The notes beneath the pieces were generated by a model. The model saw only the letters and a list, made by a program, of their open reading frames with translations. It did not search any database and was not told the DNA's origin. The translations under genes were made by a program, and so were the position numbers. This document shows positions 40,473 through 50,539 of a stretch of 64,000 nucleotides of DNA, one piece after another; within the stretch, counting starts at the first letter, position 1, and the number at the start of each line of letters is the position of its first letter. The stretch is from Marinomonas aquiplantarum (GTDB lineage Bacteria; Pseudomonadota; Gammaproteobacteria; Pseudomonadales; Marinomonadaceae): contig NZ_QNRF01000005.1 of NCBI RefSeq assembly GCF_003314975.1, positions 62,001 to 126,000 of the forward strand, read 5' to 3'.

Positions 40473-40583
40473 TTGACCTCCTGCGCTTCCTGATCTACTA
40501 TTTCACTGCACTGGCAAAATCCAGTGTCGGGATTGAGACCCCGTTTGAACCGTAGCGGCCTAAAACACGCACCGCGTGTTTTT
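40473..40583 (+). promoter_or_regulatory. C4/KilA-N leader copy 3: promoter, target site a1 and intrinsic terminator
   Basis: TTGACC (40473-40478) and TACTAT (40496-40501) with a 17-nt spacer, hairpin CACTGG/CCAGTG (40509-40526), a1 TTGAGAC (40533-40539), and a terminator ACACGC/GCGTGT with seven T (40565-40585). Nearly identical to copy 2 from the hairpin through the terminator except at a1. Confidence 0.75.
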
Positions 40584-40607
40584 TTGTGGCCGGAGTCCGC
40601 CTGTTAT

Positions 40608-40683
40608 GGTGGGTCTTTGTTTGGGCAGCATTCGTGCTGGCCGTTCCTACGGGCGGTAGTCTCAACCTGAATTTAGATCCACC
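40608..40683 (+). ncRNA. C4-type antisense RNA, copy 3
   Basis: GGTGGGTCT (40608-40616) pairs with AGATCCACC (40675-40683) through one G-U pair, a conservative change relative to copy 2. The RNA is 76 nt. Its antisense segment a' GTCTCAA (40659-40665) is complementary to TTGAGAC both at 40533-40539 and at 40696-40702. GGTGGTC (40711-40717) is the second target element, 14 nt before AGGAGG of the KilA-N gene. Confidence 0.75.
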
Positions 40684-40742
40684 ACCTTAATAAGTTTGAG
40701 ACCTTGTTTAGGTGGTCTAACTTAGACCGTAGGAGGCCAAAG

Positions 40743-41306
40743 ATGGCTCACTTAATGATTGCTTCAAAAGACATCCGTACACTCGACGGACTGTATTCTC
40801 TTAATGATCTTCATAAAGTATCTGGTGCAAGCAAGAAGCATCAGCCAGCAAACTTTTTACGATTAGAAACCACACAAGAATTAATTTCCGAAATTGAAAG
40901 TTCTTAAGATCTGGACAACCCAGTAAATACGATTAGGGGAGTAGGCACCTATGTCTGCAAAGAACTGGTTTACGCTTACGCCATGTGGATCAGCCCGAAG
41001 TTCAACCTAGAAGTCATCCGCGCCTTCGACCAAGCCCAAACAGAACAACCGCCAGAACCCACCCAACAAAGCCTACCCAATCCCATCCAAGACGACGAAA
41101 AACTCAAACTCATTAATGACGTCGCCAAATCCCTAGGCATTACCGAAAGCATCGCCGTCGTCTCCGCTACCGACATCATGGACATGGTCCAAACCATCCG
41201 CAACTACCAACAACAACTCGCCAAAATCCAAACCAACCCCGCATGGGTCGACCAAACCATCGAACGCATCAAAAACGCTACAGGCCGACACTTCGGAGAA
41301 GGTTAG
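40743..41306 (+). pseudogene. KilA-N domain antirepressor-like gene interrupted by an in-frame stop
   Basis: From the ATG at 40743 the KilA-N domain begins normally (DIRTLDGLYSLNDLHKVSGA, PANFLRLETTQELISEIESS) and hits TAA at 40905-40907. The same frame continues without a gap as [40 protein letters not shown] and a C-terminal module like that of the Rha copies. A single base change (for example TCA to TAA) explains the break. Either the gene is dead, the stop is read through, or this is a sequencing error. Confidence 0.82.
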
Positions 41307-42040
41307 TGAAGTTCTGTTATTGATTTGGTGTAAAACCTATCAATTGCTATTTTTTTATCATCAATCGTTTTATGAAACTGGTGTTCATATGTTTTTAGAC
41401 CGTGAACACCAACTTCTTTTCCATCATAACGGAAGTATTCATTCAACTGGAGTAGTTCATTTTTTTGTGCTTGGTCAGTAAGCAATGATATTAAAATACT
41501 CTCTAGATCTTGTAGGGGGTATTTTTGCTTTTTACTTTCATAATATGCATTAAGATATTCTTTTTGGTGTATATGCCAATATTCTCTTATTTTCGTCAGT
41601 TCTTGATCATTTTTTTCGAGATCACTAACTAAAATTGAACGAGCCTGGATATCTTTTGTTGTTTCAAGTTCATCTTTAATACTTCTCCCATTAGATTTAA
41701 TTTCATGGAGCTCTTCTCGGAAGAACGTGTAAGCAGCTAGGCTGCTTCCTAACGTATCCTTCAAATATCTATTATAACTGAGTGATCTTATATACCAGTC
41801 TGAAAGGGCTTTAAGATTATTTTGGTAACTAATTTGCTTTTTCCAAGATAAGCCAGCAAGAAATAGGCCTAGAGTAGCAGCACCCGCCAGCATCCCACCG
41901 ATGTCTGCAAAGGTCACATCGCCTTCTTGCCAGGTCTTAAGGTAGGCCAAGGTGAAAATTGATCCGGCAAAAACACCAGTAAACAGTAGTAGGAAAAATT
42001 CAGTGAGATCGCTGTAGATTTGCTTGATGAGCTTGAGCAT
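41303..42040 (-). CDS. Two-helix membrane protein with long coiled coil
   Basis: 245 residues. Two transmembrane helices near the N terminus ([40 protein letters not shown]) are followed by ~170 charged helical residues ([33 protein letters not shown]). The stop overlaps the end of the KilA-N frame tail to tail. It is a lone minus-strand gene. No family recognised. Confidence 0.6.
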   Translation of the reverse strand: MLKLIKQIYSDLTEFFLLLFTGVFAGSIFTLAYLKTWQEGDVTFADIGGMLAGAATLGLFLAGLSWKKQISYQNNLKALSDWYIRSLSYNRYLKDTLGSSLAAYTFFREELHEIKSNGRSIKDELETTKDIQARSILVSDLEKNDQELTKIREYWHIHQKEYLNAYYESKKQKYPLQDLESILISLLTDQAQKNELLQLNEYFRYDGKEVGVHGLKTYEHQFHKTIDDKKIAIDRFYTKSITELH

Positions 42041-42177
42041 GGTGACGCCCTTGAATAGGTAATTGATCTCGCTACTTTACCTTAACCTTCGTCATTCTTG
42101 AAATCCCGCCTCATTTCCGGTCGTAAAAACGGAAGTCCTATCTATTGCAAAATTTCATTTGGCCTTTATCGATCTCT

Positions 42178-42211
42178 GAAACCTTACTGTATAAATATAC
42201 AGTAAGGTTTC
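42178..42211. promoter_or_regulatory. LexA box upstream of umuD
   Basis: CTGTATAAATATACAG (42187-42202) fits the CTGT-N8-ACAG LexA consensus with an AT-rich centre. It is embedded in a perfect 34-bp palindrome from GAAACCTTAC to GTAAGGTTTC. It lies 10 nt before the umuD ATG, so SOS control is likely. Confidence 0.85.
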
Positions 42212-42220
42212 AGGTGGTTT

Positions 42221-42679
42221 ATGCGTGTTTCATATCTTGGGGCATCCGGCTCCGCTTCTTACATTGCACAAAATAGAGTGTTGATTCCGCTTTATGGCGA
42301 TTCTGTGTCGGCGGGTTTTCCATCACCGGCGCAAGATTTTGTTGAGAAAACGTTGGATTTAAATGATTTGTGTATTGCCGATCCTAATGCCACTTTCTTT
42401 GTACGAGTGAGTGGCGATTCTATGAAGGAGGAGGCCATTTTTCACGATGATGTGTTGGTGGTTGATCGGTCTCTCACGGCCAAGCATGGGGACGTTGTGA
42501 TTGCGTGCATTCATGGTGAAATCACGGTGAAGACGCTTGAGCTGAAGCCCAATGTGTTGCTTCGCCCGAAAAACAAAGCCTATAAAGCCATACATATTAC
42601 GGAAGAGTGTGAGTTGGAGATTTTCGGCGTGGTGACGGGTGTGGTTCGTAAGTACAGCCGTGGTCAGCCATCCCAATGA
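42221..42679 (+). CDS. umuD: UmuD-like S24 protease
   Basis: 152 residues. The self-cleavage site is SAGFPSPA (A31-G32), the nucleophile VSGDSM (S67) and the general base TVKTLE (K104). The spacing between the three matches E. coli UmuD exactly. RecA filaments trigger self-cleavage to the form that supports polymerase V. No umuC follows; the next gene is a lipase 227 nt away. A solitary UmuD may partner a UmuC encoded elsewhere. It is controlled by the LexA box just upstream. Confidence 0.9.
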   Translation: MRVSYLGASGSASYIAQNRVLIPLYGDSVSAGFPSPAQDFVEKTLDLNDLCIADPNATFFVRVSGDSMKEEAIFHDDVLVVDRSLTAKHGDVVIACIHGEITVKTLELKPNVLLRPKNKAYKAIHITEECELEIFGVVTGVVRKYSRGQPSQ

Positions 42680-42906
42680 TTGACCAATAAAGTGAGAATG
42701 GTTATTTTTAATTAAAATGCCTGGGTTGGTTGTTTTTTGTACTATTCTGAATGAATAGTGTATATAAATGTAAATTATTAGATACGTGTGGTGACGTCTA
42801 TTTTGTATAAATATCCGCTTTGTATCTTTTAAATACAGGAAAATCGTGAATTCATTTTTTAATAAAGTATTAGCCACTTTATGTGGTAAAAATTTAGGAG
42901 ATTAGG

Positions 42907-43941
42907 ATGGCGAAGCGGATAGTTATATGTGCTGATGGTACATGGAATAAGCCAGAAGTAGATCTCAAGAAAGACTTTCCTACCAATGTATTGAAGTTCG
43001 CTCGTTCGATTCAGCCTGTGGCTGATGATGGAACTCAGCAACAGGTGTTTTACGATTGGGGGGTTGGGTCTTACTACAGTTCTGTGATGGGCGGCACAAC
43101 TGGGCTAGGAGTTCATAAGAATATCATGGACGGATATCGGTACATTATTCAGAACTATTCTGACGGAGATGAAATATTTCTATTTGGATTTAGTCGAGGC
43201 GCTTATACCGTTAGATCTTTATGTGGCTTGATAAATAATTGTGGAATATTAAAACGCCCTAATGCCAATAGGGTTCAAGAAGCTTTTAATTTATATAAAA
43301 AATCTGGTAAAGCGAATAAGCCAAATGGACAAAATGCCATTGAATTTCGCTCTTCCTATTCTCATGAAAACAGGAATATAAAGTTTGTTGGCGTTTGGGA
43401 TACCGTTGGTGCAATGGGCATTCCAATATCGTTTTTGGGAATGTTTGAAGATAAAGATGAATTTTATGATTCAAAGCTTGGGAGTAATGTTGGGGCGGCG
43501 CGTCATGCGATGGCGATTGATGAACATAGGTCCGATTTTCAACCAACTATTTGGGAGCCACGCCCAGGGGCTGATATTAAACAGACATGGTTTTCTGGTG
43601 TTCACTGTGATGTTGGAGGTAGTTATAAGCCGGATAAGCGCGGTTTAATTGCATCAGATGATCCAATGCACTGGATGGTTAGTGAAGCATTAGGCTTTGG
43701 CCTAGGTTTTGAGCCACATTGGACTTCTGTCGTCGACTCAGATGACTTGCCTAAGCTGAACAATTCTCGGCGGTCATTTTATAGATTGAGAGATAAGCAT
43801 CTTCGCCCGATAGGTCATGGAAAAGGTAACGTTCTGATTCATAAATCGGTTAAGAGACGTTGGGATAGCGACCCAAGTTATAGACCAAAAAACCTTAAAG
43901 TTTATGTTGAAGAAAATGGCTGGCCAGATAGCTTTGAGTAG
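42907..43941 (+). CDS. DUF2235 lipase (Tle1-like phospholipase domain)
   Basis: 344 residues. IVICADGTWN at the start, LFGFSRGAYTVRSL with nucleophile S96, VGVWDTVGAMG and FSGVHCDVGGSY with an aspartate/histidine pair are the hallmarks of DUF2235, the alpha/beta-hydrolase of Tle1-type phospholipase effectors. GGAGAT lies upstream. No secretion signal. It is followed within 50 nt by a small secreted protein and a membrane protein, making a three-gene operon beside attR. It could be an antibacterial or anti-phage lipase with membrane-side partners. Confidence 0.85.
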   Translation: MAKRIVICADGTWNKPEVDLKKDFPTNVLKFARSIQPVADDGTQQQVFYDWGVGSYYSSVMGGTTGLGVHKNIMDGYRYIIQNYSDGDEIFLFGFSRGAYTVRSLCGLINNCGILKRPNANRVQEAFNLYKKSGKANKPNGQNAIEFRSSYSHENRNIKFVGVWDTVGAMGIPISFLGMFEDKDEFYDSKLGSNVGAARHAMAIDEHRSDFQPTIWEPRPGADIKQTWFSGVHCDVGGSYKPDKRGLIASDDPMHWMVSEALGFGLGFEPHWTSVVDSDDLPKLNNSRRSFYRLRDKHLRPIGHGKGNVLIHKSVKRRWDSDPSYRPKNLKVYVEENGWPDSFE

Positions 43942-43987
43942 ATTGAGTACGAGATAAGGACAATGGGCTATTAATAAGGAGAAAAAT

Positions 43988-44251
43988 ATGAATAAAAGTC
44001 TTCTAGTGTATTTTTTGTTACTTCTATTTTCTTCATCTTGTTTTTCGTTTGAAAAGGAAATTCCATTACAATTTAAAACTTTGAAAGCACTCCCTAAAGT
44101 GAACTCTAGAATATTATGCGATAGTTGTCAGGATTTGCCGGACACAACAGAAGTCATTTTTCATTCCGTAACTAAGCCATTAGAATTAAAAGAAATTTGT
44201 ACTATGGACATATATCGTAGCTCAATTTTTTGTCAAAATCAGGGAGATTAA
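43988..44251 (+). CDS. Small secreted protein, partner of the DUF2235 lipase
   Basis: 87 residues. The N-terminal signal peptide (NKSLLVYFLLLLFSSSCFSF) is followed by about 65 residues with paired cysteines (ILCDSCQDLP; KEICTMD; SIFCQNQ). AAGGAG lies 7 nt upstream. It is the second gene of the operon, so it may be a periplasmic immunity or activating partner of the lipase. Family unknown. Confidence 0.65.
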   Translation: MNKSLLVYFLLLLFSSSCFSFEKEIPLQFKTLKALPKVNSRILCDSCQDLPDTTEVIFHSVTKPLELKEICTMDIYRSSIFCQNQGD

Positions 44252-44253
44252 AT

Positions 44254-44796
44254 ATGAAGGGTTTTGATTTGTTTTTTTTGATATTTTTATGTTCATTTTC
44301 ACTTACCAGCTATGCAAGTGTTCAAGATATTAAAGATCTTCAAGCTGATGGTATGAAGGCTAGATTTCAATATGACATCGCTACGAGTAATAGTAATTCT
44401 GAATTGTTAGCGGTGAAGGAAAACCTTCTCAGAGAACACGCACTACATCAAATACAATTGATGAAGATAGCTGAAACTGGTTATAGAACACAACACTGGG
44501 TTACTATTGCGATTTTCTTTATTGTTTCTACTCTTGTTTTAGGTGGTTTTTACTTATCCTACTTGCAGTTTAAATCCGATTCCGTGCGAGAAAAAGGCAG
44601 TACTGGGGATGCTAAGACATCTATTGAACTATCAAAGTCTGGGATTAAATTTAGCTCATCTGTTATAGGGTTGGTTGTGCTATTTATGTCATTTATGTTT
44701 TTTTATCTTTATGTAAAAGAGGTTTACACTATAAAACTCCATCCAATAACGCCTGTGGCAACTCCGGATGAACAGAATACCGATACGAAAAAATAG
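44254..44796 (+). CDS. Membrane protein, third gene of the DUF2235 operon
   Basis: 180 residues from the ATG at 44254 (GGGAGA upstream). Signal-like N terminus (GFDLFFLIFLCSFSLTSYAS), a periplasmic helix, then transmembrane segments HWVTIAIFFIVSTLVLGGFY and SSVIGLVVLFMSFMFFYLYV. It starts 3 nt after the small secreted gene, so the two are tightly coupled. An immunity or anchoring role is inferred from context. Confidence 0.65.
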   Translation: MKGFDLFFLIFLCSFSLTSYASVQDIKDLQADGMKARFQYDIATSNSNSELLAVKENLLREHALHQIQLMKIAETGYRTQHWVTIAIFFIVSTLVLGGFYLSYLQFKSDSVREKGSTGDAKTSIELSKSGIKFSSSVIGLVVLFMSFMFFYLYVKEVYTIKLHPITPVATPDEQNTDTKK

Positions 44797-44815
44797 TTTC
44801 AGAAGCTGATAGTTA

Positions 44816-44841
44816 AAACCACCTTCGGGTAGTTTGTTTGT
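44816..44841 (+). terminator. Weak terminator after the DUF2235 operon
   Basis: AACCACC-TTCG-GGTAGTT with one mismatch in the stem, followed by T-rich sequence. Related to the hairpins at 263, 577 and 2242, so the similarity of the two prophage borders extends upstream of the exact repeat. Confidence 0.55.
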
Positions 44842-44873
44842 GACTGAACAAAACGTTTTTATCAAAAAAGACT

Positions 44874-45001
44874 TGTGATTTGCCGCCAACATGCCGCCAT
44901 TGAGTTGCTAAGGCGCTTGTCTCTAGCCCAATAAATACAAGTCTTTAACCATTAAATGTCGCTTTCATAAGATGAGAGCGACATTCGATAAAGACGTGCG
45001 A
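44874..45001. repeat. Long direct repeat, right copy (probable attR)
   Basis: 44874-44913 is identical to 2299-2338; similarity continues to about 45001. Here the internal hairpin is perfect: AATGTCGCT at 44959 pairs with AGCGACATT. Chromosomal genes begin immediately to the right with endA. About 110 bp without a gene follow before 45112. Confidence 0.7.
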
Positions 45002-45111
45002 GGTACTTGCGCAAGTTCACTATGTGCTTGCACTAGCGACGACCGTTAGATAGGCGCTATTTCAATATGTGAAAGCGGACACGTTAAATTCCTGTCCTGT
45101 TTTCTATTGGT

Positions 45112-45963
45112 CTATGAACACTTACTTCCCCATATCGCATCCACAAACTCAGGGTGATCGATAAAAGGATTTCGGTTGCCTTGTAGTTCTTCCACTCGAT
45201 CATTTCGACGTTTTTCAAAGTGGCTTACAGCAAACACTTCATGCCATTCAAGTAACGTGCACAAGTCGCCGATGGAAGGCTGTCCGCTTTGTTTTTCGTT
45301 GCTGTCTAATATAATTAAATCAGGCATATTCTCTGGTGAGGCGCTGTCACCTTTTTCGTAGCGAATTGCCATGTAAAAAAGCATGCGAGCGATTTGACCT
45401 TTGGCTCTGTCTGTTGGTTCGAAGGATTCATTGGCTTTGTCTAGATAAGCACCAGATAAGACTTGGCTGCCATCGACTAGCTTGTCATAGACTGGTTTGC
45501 CACCGTTATCGTAGCCATAGTTGCTGTGTGCACCATTTATGTTGCGGTCAACAGGGCGCAGGTGATGCAAATCTGTGTAACCGTCTTGGCTTTGTTTTTT
45601 GAAACCACGGGATTTTGGCCACACGTGTTCACGATCCCATGAATCGTTTTTGCTTTTTCCTCGGTTTGCTTGGTCTATGTGTCTCACGTCATCTAAGTAC
45701 AACATTTGTACTAATCCGCATTTTGGCCTGTCATCTGGGCAAGCAGAGTCGGTGTAAACCAGAGCTTCCCACACATCCATTTTTACACCATCGTACCAAT
45801 CTGTATTGCCACTCTTTGTGTATTTGAGGGCTTTTTGGCCATCTATGATGGTGTGGAGTTTGGCTTTTAATGCTTCACCGGTTAATCCTTCGGTGCCATC
45901 GTAATAGCCTGCTGACACATAGGCTGAAAAGAACATAATAAACACGCAAACTCTACGAAACAT
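45112..45963 (-). CDS. endA: Endonuclease I, periplasmic
   Basis: 283 residues with signal peptide (VCVFIMFFSAYVSAG). DREHVWPKSRG, DLHHLRPVDRNINGAHSNYGY and GNRNPFIDHPEFV are the catalytic and metal-binding motifs of the endonuclease I family. It degrades DNA in the periplasm. Cysteines (DSACPDDRPKCG) suggest disulfides. It is the first chromosomal gene to the right of the prophage and converges on attR. Confidence 0.93.
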   Translation of the reverse strand: MFRRVCVFIMFFSAYVSAGYYDGTEGLTGEALKAKLHTIIDGQKALKYTKSGNTDWYDGVKMDVWEALVYTDSACPDDRPKCGLVQMLYLDDVRHIDQANRGKSKNDSWDREHVWPKSRGFKKQSQDGYTDLHHLRPVDRNINGAHSNYGYDNGGKPVYDKLVDGSQVLSGAYLDKANESFEPTDRAKGQIARMLFYMAIRYEKGDSASPENMPDLIILDSNEKQSGQPSIGDLCTLLEWHEVFAVSHFEKRRNDRVEELQGNRNPFIDHPEFVDAIWGSKCS

Positions 45964-46500
45964 AACCCGCCCCTTGCTTTGAAGATTTGGCTGGATTGTA
46001 GGTGAGTGGCGAGTGTCTTTTATGAGGGGAATTGCAACGATTTGTTATTTTGAATAAACCTATCTATTTGAAAATTAATAAGTTATTGATCTGTATAGAA
46101 GGAAGGGGGTGGGGCGCTTGCGAGATGGGTTTTCATTTTGCTTGTATGGATTCTCCTAAGTAGAGAGTGTTTTGTAGGTAGGGTGAATAAAGCGAGAGGT
46201 TAACTTATTGCGAAAGGAGTCGATCGGTTGCGCATGTTCTCATGCATCAAGGCAATGGTTATGATTCTACAATCATGAGAGACTAGGTCTGGACAGAAAG
46301 TACAGTTAGCCTAACTTATATTTGGACACCGTGAAATAAAGCGCGTATCGCCATTTGAAATGAGAAAGAAGCGTCATCAATCGATAAAATGTTAGAAAAC
46401 AAGTGCTTTTTTGTTAATTGAATCGTGAGAGGGTGTTAAGAAGTTGGCGTGACTAGGGTAGAATATCGTCATTATAGAACAATTTATGATTGGAGCGACT
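45964..46500. other. Intergenic region with the promoter of the ibaG-murA-his operon
   Basis: About 535 bp between divergent genes endA and ibaG. TTAAGA (46436-46441) and TAGAAT (46459-46464) with a 17-nt spacer give a likely promoter 37 nt before the ibaG start. I see no RNA gene or open frame in the rest. Confidence 0.55.
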
Positions 46501-46737
46501 GTGAACGCAGGTGAAGTAAAAGCACTTTTGGAATCTTCTATCCGTGAGAGTGAAGTTCTTGCAGAAGGAGAGGGTTGTAATTTTAGAGTAGTTGTCGTGT
46601 CGAGCGAATTCGAAGGCATGTCAACGGTAAAGAGGCAGCAGCTAGTTTATTCTCATTTACAAGATGCTATTGCCAGTGGTGCTATTCACGCCGTTACCAT
46701 GAAAACTTACACGCCTGAACAAGCCAGTAAGCTGTAA
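46501..46737 (+). CDS. ibaG: BolA-family protein IbaG
   Basis: 78 residues from GTG 46501 with GGAG 5 nt upstream; the ATG at 46486 overlaps that ribosome binding site. FRVVVVSSEFEGMSTVKRQQLVY and AIHAVTMKTYTPEQ are IbaG/BolA signatures. BolA proteins work with monothiol glutaredoxins in iron-sulfur cluster handling. It precedes murA, as in many gammaproteobacteria. Confidence 0.9.
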   Translation: MNAGEVKALLESSIRESEVLAEGEGCNFRVVVVSSEFEGMSTVKRQQLVYSHLQDAIASGAIHAVTMKTYTPEQASKL

Positions 46738-46750
46738 AAAAATATTATAA

Positions 46751-48025
<1,275 letters not shown>

Positions 48026-48026
48026 T

Positions 48027-48671
48027 ATGAGCAAAGCATTAACCATCGCCCTTTCAAAAGGGCGTATTTTGGGTGAAACCTTACCTTTGTTGGAAAAAGC
48101 CAACATCATTCCTGCTGAAGATATCAGTAAAAGTCGTAAGCTGATTTTCGATACCAATCACGAGCACATTAAATTAGTGATTCTTCGTGCGACAGACGTG
48201 CCTACTTATGTAGAGCATGGCGTTGCTGATTTTGGTGTCGCTGGTAAAGATGTGTTGATGGAAGCTGGCACCAAAAATTTATATGAGCTACTTGATCTAA
48301 AAATCTCTAAGTGTCGTTTAATGACAGCGGGCGTGGTGGGGCAAACCTTGCCAACACGCCGTTTGAAAGTGGCTTCCAAATTCTCCAAAACAGCGAAAGC
48401 CTATTTTGCTGAACAAGGCATTCAAGCGGATGTAATCAAGCTGTATGGCGCGATGGAATTGGCCCCTATTATGGGCTTGGCTGATTTAATCGTCGACATT
48501 GTGGATACCGGCAATACTTTGAAAGCAAATGGTCTGGAAGCGAGAGATTTGATTGCGCCCATTAGTACGCGTTTAGTCGTGAATAAAGCGGCTTATAAAA
48601 CCAAATACGCTGAGATTGAGCCGATTCTTGAAATGTTGAGAAAGGCTGTAGAAGAAAACGAGGGTAAATAG
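48027..48671 (+). CDS. hisG: ATP phosphoribosyltransferase, short form
   Basis: 214 residues, the short HisG type that lacks the C-terminal regulatory domain and needs His[29 protein letters not shown] and [20 protein letters not shown] (PRPP loop) are diagnostic. It makes phosphoribosyl-ATP, the first step of histidine synthesis. It lies 1 nt after murA and ends directly at the hisD TTG start. Confidence 0.95.
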   Translation: MSKALTIALSKGRILGETLPLLEKANIIPAEDISKSRKLIFDTNHEHIKLVILRATDVPTYVEHGVADFGVAGKDVLMEAGTKNLYELLDLKISKCRLMTAGVVGQTLPTRRLKVASKFSKTAKAYFAEQGIQADVIKLYGAMELAPIMGLADLIVDIVDTGNTLKANGLEARDLIAPISTRLVVNKAAYKTKYAEIEPILEMLRKAVEENEGK

Positions 48672-49979
48672 TTGAAACTGAATATACGAGAGTTTTCTTC
48701 GAGCTCTGTAGACTTTCGTGCAGAGCTTGAAGCTTTGCTGGCCTGGGACTCTGTCTCTGATGCTGGCGTTCAGCAAGCCGTTACCGATATCGTCACGCAA
48801 GTTAGGCAACGTGGTGATGACGCGGTTGTTGAATTTACAAACCGTTTTGATCGTCGTGATGTTAGCGCTGCAACTGAATTAGAAATTTCGCGTGAGCAGT
48901 TAGCGGAAGCGAAATTGCGTGTCAGTGATGAGCTGGTGGCTAGTCTAGAAGCCGCTGCGCAGCGAGTGCATGATTATCACGAGCGACAAAAGCAACCTTC
49001 TTGGCAGTACCAAGAGGCCAATGGCACGGTGCTGGGTCAAAAAGTGACGCCATTAGATCGAGTTGGGGTTTATGTTCCTGGTGGTAAGGCTGCCTACCCA
49101 TCTTCTGTTTTAATGAATGTGATGCCAGCAAAAGTGGCGGGTGTTGGTGAGATCATTATGGTGGTGCCGACGCCTGATGGCTTTGTGAATGACATCGTTT
49201 TGGCGGCTGCCTATATTGCCGGTGTGGATCGAGTCTTTACCGTTGGCGGTGCGCAAGCGGTCGCAGCGTTGGCTTACGGTACAGAAACCATCCCTAAAGT
49301 CGATAAGATTGTCGGTCCTGGCAATATCTATGTGGCGACAGCTAAGCGCATGGTATTTGGTGCTGTGGGCATTGATATGATTGCTGGGCCATCTGAAATC
49401 TTGGTGGTATGTGACGGCAAAACGGATCCTGATTGGATTGCAATGGATTTGTTCTCGCAAGCTGAGCACGATGAAGATGCACAATCGATTTTGATCTCGC
49501 CTGATGCGGATTACATTCAGCAAGTTAAACAATCCATGGAAACCTTGATTGAGTCTCAAAGCCGAAAAGACATCATTAAAGTGTCTTTAGAAGGTCGTGC
49601 AGCTTTGATCCATGTGGCTGATATGGAAGAGGCGATGGACATTGCCAATTTAGTGGCCGCTGAACATTTGGAATTGTCGGTTGATGAGCCAGAAAAATGG
49701 GCGGAAAAAATTCGACATGCTGGGGCGATTTTCATGGGCCGTCATACACCGGAAGCACTGGGTGACTATTGTGCTGGCCCGAATCACGTGTTGCCAACCT
49801 CTGGTACCGCGCGTTTTTCTTCTCCATTAGGTGTATATGACTTTCAAAAGCGTAGCTCTTTGATTAACTGTTCGCCTCAGGGGGCGAGTGAGTTGGCAAA
49901 AATTGCATCGCCTTTGGCTCGTGGTGAGTCACTGGAAGCGCATGCTATGTCAGCTGAATACCGTATTCTTAAGGACTAA
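48672..49979 (+). CDS. hisD: Histidinol dehydrogenase
   Basis: 435 residues from TTG 48672, immediately after the hisG stop. [53 protein letters not shown] and AAEHLEL are conserved blocks with the zinc and catalytic Glu-His residues. It performs the last two oxidations of histidine synthesis. No hisC follows in this window. Confidence 0.96.
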   Translation: MKLNIREFSSSSVDFRAELEALLAWDSVSDAGVQQAVTDIVTQVRQRGDDAVVEFTNRFDRRDVSAATELEISREQLAEAKLRVSDELVASLEAAAQRVHDYHERQKQPSWQYQEANGTVLGQKVTPLDRVGVYVPGGKAAYPSSVLMNVMPAKVAGVGEIIMVVPTPDGFVNDIVLAAAYIAGVDRVFTVGGAQAVAALAYGTETIPKVDKIVGPGNIYVATAKRMVFGAVGIDMIAGPSEILVVCDGKTDPDWIAMDLFSQAEHDEDAQSILISPDADYIQQVKQSMETLIESQSRKDIIKVSLEGRAALIHVADMEEAMDIANLVAAEHLELSVDEPEKWAEKIRHAGAIFMGRHTPEALGDYCAGPNHVLPTSGTARFSSPLGVYDFQKRSSLINCSPQGASELAKIASPLARGESLEAHAMSAEYRILKD

Positions 49980-49981
49980 TC

Positions 49982-50539
49982 ATGCTGGGCAAAAGTCACG
50001 GTCACTCTAATGCGATTTATTCGATTCGCCGTGTTACGCGAATGTTGGCGTTGGTTATTTTGCTATTGGTAGGGGCTGGTTTTTTCCTACCAACAGACTA
50101 TCGAGTTGAGCGTAGTGTGATCATTGACGCGAATTCAGAAAGCATTCTTGATACGGCTTTGGATGGCCGTAAATTGCCTTTGTGGATGCATGTTCAAAAT
50201 GGCCGCCTGCGTGATTCTCAAGGTCAGTTGTCAGTCGGGCAAAGTGTTGCAATTGACTATCAAGATAAAGCTGTACAAGGAGATCTCACCTTGTTATCAG
50301 TCAGTGCGTCACAATTTACTTTTGATGTTCGTCCTAAGCCAAACGTTAATTTGGTGCAAAATCAGATTCGCTTTTTGTCTGTGCCGCAAGGTACTAAAGT
50401 TGTATGGCAAATAGAAGGGAATTTAGACGTTGGTTTTATTGGTCCTTATCTGGCCTTGTTTGCAAACGACATGGCAGGCGAGAACTTTGAAATTAGCTTG
50501 CAACAACTGAAAAATCTGGTGGAAAGTCAGGTTCAATAA
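49982..50539 (+). CDS. SRPBCC-like protein with N-terminal membrane helix
   Basis: 185 residues. One transmembrane helix (MLALVILLLVGAGFFLP) is followed by a polyketide-cyclase/START-like beta domain: VERSVIIDANSESILDTALDGRKLPLWM. Such domains bind hydrophobic ligands; the ligand is unknown. It begins 2 nt after hisD and overlaps the convergent degS stop by 7 nt. Confidence 0.65.
   Translation: MLGKSHGHSNAIYSIRRVTRMLALVILLLVGAGFFLPTDYRVERSVIIDANSESILDTALDGRKLPLWMHVQNGRLRDSQGQLSVGQSVAIDYQDKAVQGDLTLLSVSASQFTFDVRPKPNVNLVQNQIRFLSVPQGTKVVWQIEGNLDVGFIGPYLALFANDMAGENFEISLQQLKNLVESQVQ

Noticed and set aside
27457..40740. The three structured leaders as metabolite riboswitches or integron attC sites
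   Set aside because: The 73-76 nt fold, antirepressor target genes and short repeated complements fit C4 antisense RNA much better; no integron integrase is present.
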